This document shows positions 35,162 to 47,122 of a stretch of 64,000 bases of DNA, in pieces; positions within the stretch are counted from its first letter, which is position 1; each line of letters starts with the position of its first letter. Origin of the DNA: Sequoia sempervirens (lineage: Eukaryota > Streptophyta > Pinopsida > Cupressales > Cupressaceae). Location: NCBI GenBank assembly GCA_007258455.2, contig VDFB02252616.1:119572552-119636551 (forward strand), in the 5' to 3' direction. A program made the translations under genes and the position numbers. The notes under the pieces were generated by a model. It ran no database searches and was not told where the DNA came from. It saw only the letters and a list, made by a program, of their open reading frames with translations.

Positions 35162-36249
35162 AGAAATGAGAGAAAAGTAATTTTTGGTTGAATAAGAGGG
35201 ATGAATTAAAACAATTTTAAGCTAGTGGAATTTCTTATGCACAAGTGAAGAAAGAAAAAATTAGCAAAGCCAACTTGTGTGACCATTTTTTAGACCCAAG
35301 AACCAATGCACCTTTATTACATGCATGCAGGAGGTTCCTCATCCATTGGTGCCACTATGCAATAACTACTAGGTACCACAATATTTTGTGAGGAAACTCT
35401 ATTGTGAGTTTGTACTCAATAAGGTGCCAAATTATTTTGACTATTTAGAATTTTAGGGTAGAGGTGGGGACTCCACATATGATAGACCAAGTGACGATGT
35501 AATCTGTAGTTGGCACCAAGACCCTTGGCCAAACCCATGGTGGAGCATTCCACCATTCCTTTCATTGTGAAAGATAGTATCAAGGTGGATACACTAGACT
35601 CATATAGCTCACTCACTTAGAGCATTGTACAATGTGTGAGGCCTCTAGTAGAGCTTGATGTGAGTGAGACTTATAGGCCTAGAGCTCCAACCCACCATTG
35701 TTTCTCTTGCGGTCTTGTTTGCACATATGATGGTGAGATTGCTCAGGATGCAACTACACAACATACATAAGTTTTAGAGCAAATGGTCATGACATATGTC
35801 TTGTTGAATGAAACATTTGTCTTTGATACTTAAGTAAAATTAAGCAATTTCATTTAATTTTGCTTATTAAATTCTATTTTGAATTGTAAGAATAACTAAA
35901 TTAGTAGAATGAATATGATGAAAATTTAGGGTCAGAGTGTTGATGATACGTGCAATTCTTGAATACCCCTATATGTTTATGACATTGAGTCCACAGGTAT
36001 GCAACTAGTACTAAAGAAATAATTATTGAATGTGAATAGTTGAACGTTATATGAATGATTTTATCATAACATGCTTTGGATGTCAAACTGTTTGTTGGTG
36101 GACCTTCGACCTGGACACCTCACTATTCTCGTCCTCAAACAACTTTCACTTCGGTATCCTTTGTTCATTAATGGTGTTGTAAAAAAATGTTAGCTAGTTT
36201 TGGTAATTTTGCATGTGGAAATCAAAAATAATTATTGAAACTACATGAA
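35162..36249. other. No gene identified
   Basis: A plus-strand frame near 35450-35570 reads GRGGDSTYDRPSDDV and DPWPNPWWSIPPF, which looks protein-like and might be a further piece of the remnant at 34041-35161, but it is short and full of stops. Nothing else is supported. Confidence 0.4.
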
Positions 36250-36254
36250 CTTAG

Positions 36255-37238
36255 TGTTGGAAGAATGAAGAAGAAACCCTTTTGTGTGTTGTCATTGATG
36301 CCAACATTGTTTGGTGACATTTTTCTAATATGGTAAACAGTGTTTATGTTACCTTGATCCGATAATTTGGTATAGAATTTCTCATAGCAAGATATCAACC
36401 TACATGATTTTAGTACATTATTCAAGACTATTAAATGCATATGTGAACAAGTTTTCAATGATCTTGGTTGAATGGGCTGAAAAATATAAATGACAGAAGT
36501 TCAACATTGTGCATATCACCAAGTCTTCTTTTGGCTGACATGAATAAAGTGGTATGAAGTCTAATATGGTGTGCAAATGTTAACTTGAGATCCTTTTTAG
36601 GTCCATGCCGATCTAATTTATGCCTTGCATGTTTTGGTTTTGAGCACAAAAAAAGTTTTTTTGAGCCGACAAACTATTCTTGAATTAAGTATGTATACAT
36701 TTAATTAGGCCAACCTAATTGATGTGTAAGGATGTAATGACATATATATATGAAACATTTTTTTTACTAAATGCATGGTATAGGTGTGATGTGCGACAAG
36801 TGGTGTGTGATAGTGTGTGAACTTATATGTATGAGTTTTGTATCAAGTGCAATTTTTGTTTTTATAAGCTTAATTGGAATTGAATTCAACACATGAAAGT
36901 TGTATTCCATTAGTTCAATTTTTAGAAATGAGCCACACTCTATTTTGTAATCATTTCAAGCTGTGAGCCTTTCAAGGATAGTGTGTCCTGGAAGTGTGTC
37001 CCTATAATATCTTATGACTGGTTATAATATATTGTGAGCTAATTCTCACCGTGGTTTTTCCCATTTGAATTTTTCCACATAAAAATCTTGGTGTTTATGT
37101 GTTATGTGGTGTTATGATCTCTTTTATATCTTTACCTACAATTGCAATTAGATGTGTTTTAATATTTGGATGGTTAATAGTTGAATTAATTAGTAGAATA
37201 TTGATTCACCCCCCTCTCATTATTTTGAGTGTTCAATA
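36255..37238 (+). repeat. 5' LTR of non-autonomous element
   Basis: It starts TGTTGGAAGAATGAAG and ends GTGTTCAATA (the CA is TA here, CA in the other copy). It shares long segments with 58544-59554, such as TTGATGCCAACATTGTTTGG and GTGTTTATGTTACCTTGATC. TTTTCATTGATG-like and CACCGTGGTTTTTCCC motifs are shared with the LTRs of the 23877-31663 element. Confidence 0.9.
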
Positions 37239-37240
37239 AT

Positions 37241-37253
37241 TAGTATTAGAGCT
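37241..37253 (+). other. Primer-binding site (initiator tRNA-Met type), mutated
   Basis: TAGTATTAGAGCT follows the LTR by two bases and corresponds to TGGTATCAGAGC with two changes. Confidence 0.7.
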
Positions 37254-37305
37254 TGGTTCCTTTAGAAAAGCTTAACAACTTGAGGAAGATCTTGAAGTTT
37301 GAACA

Positions 37306-38247
37306 CATGGCTAAAAAAATATGTCCTATTCCTTTGGAAGAAATCTTTGCAATTGAATACAATGGAGATGACTGTGCAATTGAAAAATATGAACTTAATT
37401 TTTCTCTTGAAGACGTGGACAAAATTAAAAATGAGAAATAAAATTTGAAGGTGAACCTAAAAGAAGCAAATGAATGCATAAAAAAGTTAAGAGAGAAAAT
37501 AAAAAATTTCAAGGAAAGGCATAGAGAAGTTAGTGATCAGTTGAAGAAAGAAAATGAAGACATTATTGGACTAAAATTGCAAGTGGAATAAAAGAGGATA
37601 ATTAAGGATTGTGAAAAAGATGAAATTCAAAGAAAGACTGATAAATGCATCAAGCTTGAATAATAAGTGGTGAACCTGAGATCATACCATGCGAAAGCAA
37701 GAGCCCATGAGGAAAAAATCAAAAAAAGTGCTATAATGCTTGATGATTTGATTTCAATTCATAAACCTTCTAAGGATAAAAGTGGTTTGGAACTTGAAGA
37801 AGGACAAAGTTCAAAGAAAAATTAGACATCTAACAAGGGTGGAAATCAAAATTAGACTCAAGGCAATGGTAGACTGACCAAGAACCAAAGAAGCAATACC
37901 AGAAGGATTCCTATAAGACAACCTAATACTCAAAGGTACCCATCTTTCAATGGTATTTGTTTTTCATGCAATAAATGTGGTCATAAGGAAATAAAATGTA
38001 GAAGTAGAATGAATAAAAATGTTTGATTCTTTTCTGGACAATGCTTTACGTGCAATAAATTTGGACATAGAGCTACTGAGTGTAGAAGTCAAATAATGAT
38101 GATGAATAGATTTAATACTAGTATAATGATTCAATATTTTTAGGGTTATTGCTACACATGTAATGCATTTGGTTATAAGACTAACTAGTAAAAATCAAGG
38201 ATGGATTCAAATTAGTTTCGTCAAAAAATGTTGTGTGCTACATCTGT
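37306..38247 (+). pseudogene. gag: gag-like coiled-coil protein with CCHC knuckles, 5' part
   Basis: An ATG at 37306 begins MAKKICPIPLEEIFAIEYNG. A long charged coiled-coil follows (KLREKIKNFKERHREVSDQL, KKENEDIIGLKLQVE), then HKPSKDKSGLELEEGQSSKK, similar in style to SIRE gag tails. Next come three CCHC knuckles: CFSCNKCGHKEIKC, CFTCNKFGHRATEC, and a third that has lost its His and last Cys (CYTCNAFGYKTN). The fourth, CYICNKLGH, is cut by the LINE insertion at 38264 and resumes at 55588. The usual UBN2 capsid domain is missing. About seven nonsense codons interrupt a mostly single frame. It likely bound RNA for packaging. Confidence 0.72.
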
Positions 38248-38357
38248 AACAAACTAGGACATAATCTACTCTACACTTAGCTCTTAGCTCTGCAACTTTC
38301 CTGCTCTGGCTATTTTTTGAATTTCTTGTCCCTACTCTGATTTGACTATTTCATGGG

Positions 38358-39991
38358 ATGGTAGGGAGGGGGCTCGAGAAGGCTCCCCATTCCAAGGTTG
38401 TCTCTTTTCCTAGTGTTTTGTCTGTTGTGGCAATGACCAACTTTATTGTTCCCCATGTGACTTATCCTTCTCATACATCCATCCTTTCCCTCAGGGGAAG
38501 GATGGAGGGTATTTCTAGAAAGGCGCCCTTTTCCCCTCCTCTCAGGCTTGACTCTTTCTTCTCTGCGGAAGAACTAGTTTCCTATGTGGAAAAACTGGTG
38601 AGTACTGACTCACTAGCTTTGGGTAAAAGTCCATTGGAGTCTTCTTCCTGCTTTGCAATTGGCTGGGAAGATGACATCCCTGAAGCTCTGATGCTGAAGG
38701 CTATAGAAAACCTTAAAATGGCATTGGTTGGAAATTTTTTGGCCTATCATCCAAATTTTGAACTGGTACATCAATGGGCTGCCTTGACTTGGAATCTTAA
38801 AGGAAGTGTCTCTATAAATACTATACCAAGAGGTATGTTCCTTTTCTTCTTTTTTTATTAAGAAGATATGCTTAAGGTGTTAACTGGCAGTCCTTGGGTC
38901 TTTGACTTTAGGTTTAAGAACTTTATTTCCCTCTGCAAGTGGAAAATAGGTTTCGATCCTTCAGCTAACCTGGGGGCCATGGCTCCAACTTGGGTTTACC
39001 TATCGGGGTTGGCCCTTGAGTTTTGGGAGAAAGGTATCTTGAAAGGGATAGCTAATTCTTTTGGTAGCCTTTTGTCCATTGACAAGATCACTTAGGATAA
39101 TTCTATACTAGTCTATGTTTGTATGTGTGTTAATGTGGTTGTGAATACAATCCTGCCAACTTCTATCATCCTTTAAGTCAAAATTTGGCAACTAGACCCA
39201 ACCTCTAGAATATGAAAATGCCTACCATATATGTTAGCTTTGTAAGAAGTTTGGTCACCTCATTGACTCGTGAGGAAAAACCTGTTGAGGGACCCTTTGT
39301 TACTAATAATTCTCTCTCTAAGCACTTACCCAAGCCCTCAGAGGTTATTTATGTTGCTCAACCCCTTGAAAATTTTGCTACCCCTATGGATTCTATCCTC
39401 CAAGGGAAGAAAACCCCATTCTCTGGCTTGGAGCCTATTTCTTCTGAACCTCTTGTTGTTTCTAATGACTTGGCTAGATTGAACATCCTAGTTGTGGCCC
39501 CTGTTACCATTTTCCCAACACCAAGCTTCCTGAAAAAGCAGATGCCTACAACAGAGGAAGAAGTGATTATGGACAAAGGGGATGAATCTAAGGGGGTCCC
39601 CCATATGGAGGCTAGTTTACAGACATCCTTGGAGAAGGTTCCTAAATCTGATATGGGTGTTGATTTGGAAGAAGGTGAACTAGTACATTCTGACACTAAC
39701 CTACCCTTTGAGGAAATGTCCTTTTTTTCTCAAAAGGAAGTAGGTAATTTGAATGGATCACTAACCTTTTTGGGATTTCCTCCTAATTCTAGTAATAAAG
39801 ATGATGAGGATGACTGGTCACAAGCCCTAATTAAATCAAAAAATAAAAAGAATTTGGATGTTGGAGGGGGTAATAAGGTTGGTAGATCATCCCAAAAGGA
39901 TTCCAGAACCAAAGACATTGTTAGGGATGTGGCTGCTTGGAAACAAAGAACCTTGGATTCTATTGCAGGATCAAATTCAAAAAATAAGTAG
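38358..39991 (+). pseudogene. LINE ORF1: DUF4283-type RNA-binding protein with CCHC knuckle
   Basis: The ATG at 38358 starts a frame with LDSFFSAEELVSYVEKLV and later KVLTGSPWVFDFRFKNFISL, PTWVYLSGLALEFWEKGILK and FGSLLSIDKIT, the hallmarks of the DUF4283 domain of plant LINE ORF1. A stop at 38861 and a small shift split it. A knuckle follows near 39230 (C-stop-LCKKFGHLIDS) whose second position and last Cys are now stops. The C-terminal 259-codon frame (39212-39991) is acidic and Ser/Pro-rich, ending in a basic KSKNKKNLDVGGGNKVGRSS region. The protein would coat LINE RNA. ORF2 starts 52 bp downstream. Confidence 0.82.
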
Positions 39992-40043
39992 CCCTGGTTG
40001 TTCATTTCTAGGGCTTTCATTTTGCTATCCCTTGTTTTTTTCC

Positions 40044-43000
40044 AATGAAGTATCTCTTTTGGAATATAAGGGGCTTGAATAGCCTATATAAACAATTTTT
40101 GGTTAAAACTTGTATCCTGGACAATAAAGTTGATGTTCTTCTCATCTAAGAAACCAAGATGAAGAAGGAAACCTTTGATAAGGCTATCTTGAGTATCTGG
40201 CCTAGAGAAAATTATTTTGTGAGTAAGGATGAAGGAGCTTCAAGAGGTATTGCTACCCTTTGGAACCCATCAAAATTAAAAGGAACTCTATGCTTAGCTA
40301 GTAGGAACAATTTGATGGTTTCCCTGGAAGATCTAGCCATGTAGAAGAAATGAAATCTAATAATATCTATGCTCCTAACTTGAGTAGGGATAGGTTGTTG
40401 CTTTGGGAGCATCTAAATGATGTTATTAAAAATATAAAGGATGATCATTGGATGAAGGGAGTGGATTTCAATTCCCCCCTTCTACCTTCACAAAATTCAG
40501 GGGGGTTGGATGACTATTTTGATAGCATGATGAAGTTGGTTGAATTCCTAAACTTTGTTGGGCTTATTGATATCCCTCTTCAAGGATCCAAGTTCACTTG
40601 GTCTAGTAGAAGGAATGGAAACCATCTGGTACAAGTCATGTTAGATTGGTTTTTAATATCTTCCAATTGGAATATCTCCTAGTACCTCTCTCTATCTGCT
40701 CTCCCAAGGTCTGGCTCTGATCATAATGCTCTAGTGTTTAAAAGAAATGTTGATCACAATAGGGGACCTTTCCTTTTAGATTTTAAATTATATGGAGCCT
40801 TCACCTGGATTTTTTGGCTCTTGTTAAAAGTTGGTGGGAGGAACCTATAAGCGGTACCCCTATGTTTTTCCTGATGGAGAAGCTTAGTAGAATCAAGCAA
40901 AGAGTGAAAGGGCAGAATAAGCTAACCTTTGGGAATATCTTCGAGATTAAGAATGCTCTAGGAAATAGCTTAAAGGAAGTTTAGGATAATATGGAGGTTG
41001 TTCTTGTGGATGATTTGACATGTGCAAAGGAAAGAGACCTCAGATCCCAATGGGTTAAGGAAAACAAAAAGGAGGAAATATTTTGGAAACAAAAGTCTCA
41101 TGTTCAATGGCTAACTAAAGGGGATCGAAATATCAAATTCTTCCACCAATATACCTTGAAACACAAAAGTAGGAACAAGATTAAATCACTTATGAAAGAT
41201 GATGGCACCATGGTCTCCATTGGAAAAGAAATAGTTGGGGAAGTTCTTAATTTCTTCTCCTCTCACCACAATGTCCCAAGAAATGCAAATCAGGTACATG
41301 ATGATTTTCTTGAGGTGATCCATAAAGTAATTTATGATCTCAACTTAAAGAATATGACTAATGCTATTTCTATGGAAGAAGTTAAACAAGCTGTGTTCTC
41401 CTTTGGGGATTCTAAAGCCCCTAGCTCAGATGGGTTTTCTCCTGCTTTTTTCTAGACCTACTAGGATATTGTTAAAAATGACCTCTTTAATGTTGCTAGA
41501 GATTTCTTCAGGTCAAGGAGGCTTCTAAACCAACTAAATTCCACCTTCATTACACTTATCCCCAAAAATGATGATTCCTCTTCAATTAAAGATTATAGAC
41601 CTATTAGCCTTTGCAATACGGTCTACAAATGTTTCTCTAAAATTATTGTGCTTAGACTTAAACCTGTGTTAGGAAAAATGATTTCCCCAAATCATAAAGG
41701 TTTTGTCCAGGGAAAAAACATTCTTGATGTTGTCATCTATACACATGAAATTCTCCACTCTATGGACCATAGTAAAAATCTTGGGATGGCCTTCAAAATT
41801 GATATCTCTAAGGCTTATGATAGAGTCTCCTGGTCATTCCTCTTTGTTGTTCTTAGGAAGTTTGGGATAGAATGAAGATTCCTAAGCTAATATCTTCCTA
41901 TGTAACCTCCCCTATGTGCTCTATTTTGGCTAATGGTGTCCCCCAAGGCTATTTATCTTGTGGTCATGGCCATAAGCAAGGTGACCCCCTTTCACTCTAC
42001 CTTTTCATAATAGTTGTCAAGGTTCTAAGAAGGAATATTCAAAATTTGGTGGACTCTAAAGAAATAAAAGGTGCTAAAGTTGCTTCATTTCTACCATCTG
42101 AATCCTACCAAAAATTTGTTGATGACACACTTTTCTTTGGTGAAGCCTCAATGGGGGAAGCTAGTCTATGGAAACAAGTTCTAAATGACTATGTTGTTGT
42201 TTCAGGGTAGTTTATTAACTATGAAAAAAGTAAAATTTACTTCTTTAATATTGACCAAATTATGAAAGAAAGAGTGGTAAAGATATTGGGATATTAGGAA
42301 ATTTTCCTACCTGTAGCCTACCTTGGGTTACCTCTAATTTCTAGAAAGTTGGAAAACAATTATTGGAATCAGCTAATTAAGAGAGTTCAAAAAAAGTTGG
42401 TAGGATGGAAGGGAACTTCTTAGCTTAGCTAAGAAGATCCAATTGCTAAAATATTTCTTACAGAATATTCCTATTTACTACTTGTGTCTCTTAAAAATTC
42501 CAGCCTTCATAGGGGAAAAAATTGAATAGATTCAGAGAAGATTTATGTGGTCAGGAGATTAAGAGAAAAATAGACTATCTTTGGTTAGTTGGGAGAAAGT
42601 TTGCACTCCTAAAATTGTTGGAGGATTAGGGATAAGGAGAATCAAATTGCTTAATAAAGCCCTAACTGCTAAAGTGGTTTGGAACCTTTTGGAAGGGTCA
42701 AAGGACTAGGTGAAGATTTTTCAAGCCAAGTACTTGAACAAAAGGAACCCTGGTTGTTTCCTCTTTGTGATTGACCTCCCTAGTGGTTCTGTCATATGTA
42801 ATCACCTTGCTAAAATAAAAAATGTGTTGAAATTGGGGATTAGAAAGAGAATTGGAAATGGTAAAAAAAAATGATTTCTAGAAGGACCCCTGGATTTAGA
42901 TTGCTACTCTCTCTTCAACTAATGTCTTGAATCCCCTCAAAAAAAGCTTAATCAAGATATGTGGCAAAAAGGTGTCAGACTAGATATCAATTGGGAGTTG

Positions 43001-43229
43001 GATGAACCTAAATGGAAAGAGTTTAATATTCTATTAAGGAGAGCTAATTTAAGAGGTAAGAGACAGATTAATTGGGATTCGACCCTGTTAAGGCTTCACA
43101 ATCTAATAGGGGAGGCATAGTGGTTTGCTAGTGAAAGGGAAGATGAATGGGTATGGCAGGGGAGTGCTTTAGGCTATTTTTTAGTAAAACATGCTTATGA
43201 GGAATTGATAAAGCCCTTGTTAGAAAATA
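40044..43229 (+). pseudogene. LINE ORF2 part 1: endonuclease and reverse transcriptase
   Basis: It starts at an ATG at 40044 with MKYLFWNIRGLNS, the APE-type endonuclease N-terminus. Further endonuclease motifs follow: ETK, MKGVDFNSPL (for GDFN), and SGSDHNAL near 40700. Linker: EIFWKQKSHVQWLTKGDRNI. RT: FITLIPKNDD, YRPISLCNTVYK, HKGFVQGKNILD, FKIDISKAYDRVSW (first Asp), GHKQGDPLSLYLF, and FVDDTLFFGEAS at about 42115 (canonical FADD). A frameshift at about 41875 and several stops break it. The LTR element at 43235 then splits the frame after the codons for LLENR. The enzyme would nick target DNA and prime reverse transcription there. Confidence 0.88.
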
Positions 43230-43234
43230 GAGAT

Positions 43235-44115
43235 TGTAGTTAGGGATATCTCAAATCAGGGTAAATGTATAAACATCAATAATGAAACCCTAACAATGCA
43301 CAATGAAGGAAAAGATAAAATCAAAATCAAAATAATAAATTCAAATGCAAATCGTTCTCCATGCTAAACTTGATTAGTCTCTATTTCTCTTCTCAACCTC
43401 ACATGAGAATGCAAGATTTCAAAGGATTGTTGATGGAGGAATGTTGGTTGCTCATTTTCGCAATGTAACAATAAGATGTAGATGATAGAGGAAAAATAGA
43501 TAGATAGATGAGAAGATTGGAGGAAATTTTGATAGAGTGTTGATACTAGAAGAAGATCCCCCCAAATGGATAGTGAGAGGCCATATTTATAGAGTTTTGA
43601 TATGGAGGGAAGAAGATTTGATTTTGGAGATAAGATTTTATAAGGATTTGATTTTTGCTTTATTTGAAAAAAGTGGAAATAAAACAAGATAAGATTTAAA
43701 CAAATAGAAAGATTTGATCTTATGTTTTAAAGGAAATAATTTCTAAAAAAGATGAAAGGGACAATTGATGAATTATCTAATTAAATAAATTAATTAGATA
43801 CACATGAGTTCCAATTTTGGAAAGAAAGCAAGAAGATATTTTTTAGGATTTTATTAATTAAATAAATATTTGATTTATTTAATAAATGTTGGATTTATGA
43901 TTTAATTAATTAAATAATATAAATTATTTAATTAACATTAGAAGAAATAACGGATTATGGATAGAAAGGGAATAAATGAAATTAGTCAAATAAATAAGAT
44001 TTATTTAACTAATTAGATGATGACATGGGTACCTAGGGAAAAACATGCTGCAAGATGTCTAAGTGATGTAATGTTGTGACAAGGTGTTGTAAGAGGACAT
44101 TTTTGAGTGTCTACA
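43235..44115 (-). repeat. 3' LTR (in minus orientation) of gypsy-like element
   Basis: On the plus strand it starts TGTAGTTAGGGATATC and ends GAGTGTCTACA. Most of it matches 50287-51140, e.g. AATTAATTAGATACACATGA and AGATGTCTAAGTGATGTAAT. The LTR contains repeated ATTTAATTAAT-type palindromic runs (43850-43940). Confidence 0.9.
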
Positions 44116-44130
44116 TTTTTGCCCCTCTTT
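44116..44130 (-). other. Polypurine tract
   Basis: The minus strand reads AAAGAGGGGCAAAAA immediately before the LTR start TGTAGACAC, the position and composition of a plus-strand primer. Confidence 0.8.
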
Positions 44131-45109
44131 GAGATGATGTTCGAGATGATGAGACTTGTGTCGAGTAACATCATTTCAAAGAAGCTAAGGTATAGGTAAA
44201 AGAAAATGGATGATGAAGGAAAGATATGATAATGATGATGTTGGGATGATGATGCCCCCTCAAGAGGATAGGAGGGTTGAACAAACACGGGTATGCTCTC
44301 AAAATGAATGAAATTATAAAGGAGTGATAAGATGAATGATACAAGATAGGAATAAAATGAAAGAGATGAATGACACGTTATGCTACAATAAAATGAGCAA
44401 TCATATGTTTGATGTAGCACTAGACATTATGCACCAAGGTATAAAAACCAAGGTGATGATGTGTCTCGTGCCCCAGCATAATACAACCTTTTCTAGATAC
44501 AAGATATGAATATTAGCTGGGAGTGACACAGATTTGATGCAAATACAAGATAAAAATGATAACAGACACAAACAAGAAAGCAAGCATGCACAAATGATAC
44601 AAAAAAAAAAGGTATTTCCCCTGTCAAGCTATAAATTATTGATTAATTGATTGATTGATGATGATGATGATAGTGTTGTCATTGCGGGGAACGATATTTC
44701 CCTATCAACACAAGGATGATCGATTAATTGATTGGGTTTACAACAAGGCTAGGATCAAGACCAAAGGATGTGATTGGATAATTTGGAAAGATTGATTAGC
44801 TTGGTTGGTATGGATCAAGCATTGAATTGCATTTGAATTATTGCTTGGAATGATTGAAGATGATTGATTTGAAGATTTGGATGATGATTGATGAATTGAA
44901 TTGAGGAATTGATTTGCTTGGAATGATTTGTTTAGAGGATTGATTTGAAGGAGTTGAATTTATTGGAAAAAGTGATTTGGTTTGATTTTATTGCTTGGAT
45001 TTTTTGCTAGCTATTTGATTATTTTTTATCTTTTTTTTTCAAGACTTTTTTCCATTTTTTTGTATTTTGGGATATTTTGATTTTTTTGTATTTTTGAAAT
45101 GTTTAGATT

Positions 45110-45440
45110 TTTGGATTTTTTCAAGAATTTTTTTGATTTTTTATGGATTTTTTTAGGACACTTTATGATTTTTATGGATTTTTTAAAAACATTTTATGAT
45201 TTTTATAGATTTTTTTGGGACATTTTATGATTTTTATGGATTTTTCAGAACATTTTATGATTTTTTTATGGATTTTTTCAAGACATTTTATGATTTTTTA
45301 TGGATTTTTTCAAGACATTTTATGATTTTTATGGATTTTTTCAAAATATTTTATGATTTTGATGGATTTTTTCAAAATATTTTATGATTTTTATGGATTT
45401 TTTCAGGGAATTTTATGATTTTTATGGATTTTTTGAAGTT
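45110..45440. repeat. Minisatellite, about ten copies of a ~30-33 bp unit
   Basis: The unit contains ACATTTTATGATTTTTATGG followed by ATTTTTTCAAG. Copies vary by one to three T residues and a few substitutions (GATGG, ATAGA). The plus-strand frame with alternating Phe/Tyr/Asp is only a translation of this repeat. Confidence 0.88.
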
Positions 45441-46797
45441 TTAAAGATGGAGTGATGAAATGTGATAGATGAATGATTGAAGGAATAAGATATTCCATAG
45501 TAGAGGTAATGCAACCATGGATAAATGATAGATCAAAAGAAAATATTTACTACAAAATATGTCATACAAGCAACATATCTTTTGTTAAAAGATGATAATG
45601 GTTGAATGAATAAGATGCCCGAAATGATTGATTCCATAATGCATGATGATGATAAGTACTTAGGATCATTGATTCCTCTAAGTACGGTAATATGGATGAT
45701 TGGTTGATGATTGATTGACAAAAGATATTAGGATTCAATGATGTTTTATAGCTAGGCTCACATATGATTTGCATGATAAGGTTCAAGGTTGCAAAGGGAC
45801 ATGATGACCCACACTAGGGTAGTGTAATCATGGATAAATGATAAGGATGTGAACTATGATGGAATGGTAACACATACAGATATGAAAGGAAACCCAAAGC
45901 ATGCATTTGTAATTTTGTCCCTGATCTCATCAAGAACAAAGGAAGGAAATGGGACATGGATTTGGATAAGTTGGGAGATAAGAAATGAAAGACTGCAAGG
46001 AGAAGGCTAATGAATAGGATGATCAAGATCAAATAGATAAGATATGGACACAATTCCTAAGTATTTTTCCCCTATTCCTCACCAAGACCAAGGAAGGGAA
46101 GACATGATGTATTTAGATAGAATGATGGAATATGGATAAGGTGAAGGATATGGTATGGAAGATATGGATAAAGTGTATAGGATAAGATGTGTGACATTCA
46201 AGAATATCCTTAACCTTTTCAAGATCAAAGGTGGAAAGGTAAAGGATGAACATAAAGAGGATAATGGATATGAATGACAAGATGGATGAAACTTACCCCC
46301 AAGTGTAGAGTGCAAGAGAAAGGGGGGGAAAAAAGGATATGGATAAGGATAAATGAAAATGGAAGGTATTATATGCATGATAGGAAGATGAAGGGAGGAA
46401 TCAAGCATCAAGTTCCACAACTAATATCCCTAGAATATGTGCTCTAATAAACCATGGCAATGGGAATTAGGCTCATAAATGTTGATAGAATAATAGCATG
46501 ATGGAAGAAGCTAAGGACTTATGCAAAGGTTTGGATTAAAGGAGGATAATGGGGGATGGATTTTGGATAATGGATAGGAGGTTGGAAGGCTTGTTTATGG
46601 ATAGATGGAAAGGATGGAAATATCAACATTGAAACACACCTTGAAGGGTGGTAGAGTGATGGAGGAAAAATGGAGTTTGAAGGCGACACGTTTTTAGATG
46701 GACGATTAGAGAAAGTTGTTTGATTAGCAAATTTGGATTCCAATTTAGGTTTTATTGCTTCTATGAGACTTTTAGGAATCCACATAGCTTTTGACTT

Positions 46798-46920
46798 TTA
46801 TTTTTTCTTTTTGGGCATTTGTGGCCTTTGAGATTTTTCTTTTTGCTTTGTGGGAATTTGTGGCCTTTGAATATTTTCTTTTTGATTTATGGGCCTTTGT
46901 GGCCTTTGAATTTTTTCTTT
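46798..46920 (-). repeat. Minisatellite, three 39-bp units
   Basis: On the minus strand each unit encodes a variant of QRPQ-x-P-x-x-QKE (13 residues), e.g. QRPQRPINQKEN and QRPQIPTKQKEK. The unit length is a multiple of three, so frame is kept. It may belong to the decayed C-terminal coding region. Confidence 0.7.
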
Positions 46921-47122
46921 TGACTTTGGATCAAATTTTATTTTATTTTTGTATGTCTCTTCAAGGAGATATGTTGATAATTTCATATATGTGGATTTTT
47001 ATATGGAAGATTTTGACATTTGGAACCCAAATTGCTTCCAAGAGCAATGAGATGGGTGGATGGAGATGAATGATATGGAGGTATTATGGATGGGTTAATG
47101 AAGGTATAATTTTGAGAAGGAA

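Larger units (their letters stand above)
44131..47122 (-). other. Interior of gypsy-like element: GAT-rich, degraded coding and minisatellite DNA
   Basis: 44640-45000 is full of GATTGATTGATGATGATGAT-like simple sequence. 45110-45440 and 46798-46920 are minisatellites (listed separately). Minus-strand open frames at 46420-46079, 46785-46519 and 47183-46983 are rich in Ser, Pro, His and Ile and may be the decayed C-terminal part of the ORF at 48611-47123. No enzyme motifs are visible. Confidence 0.5.

Noticed and set aside
43364..44583. Several minus-strand ORFs of 60-135 codons
   Set aside because: Most lie in the LTR of the gypsy-like element or in its GAT-rich interior. They have biased composition and no recognised motif.
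45196..45387. Plus-strand ORF rich in Phe, Tyr, Asp
   Set aside because: It is only a translation of the T-rich minisatellite; the three frames look alike.
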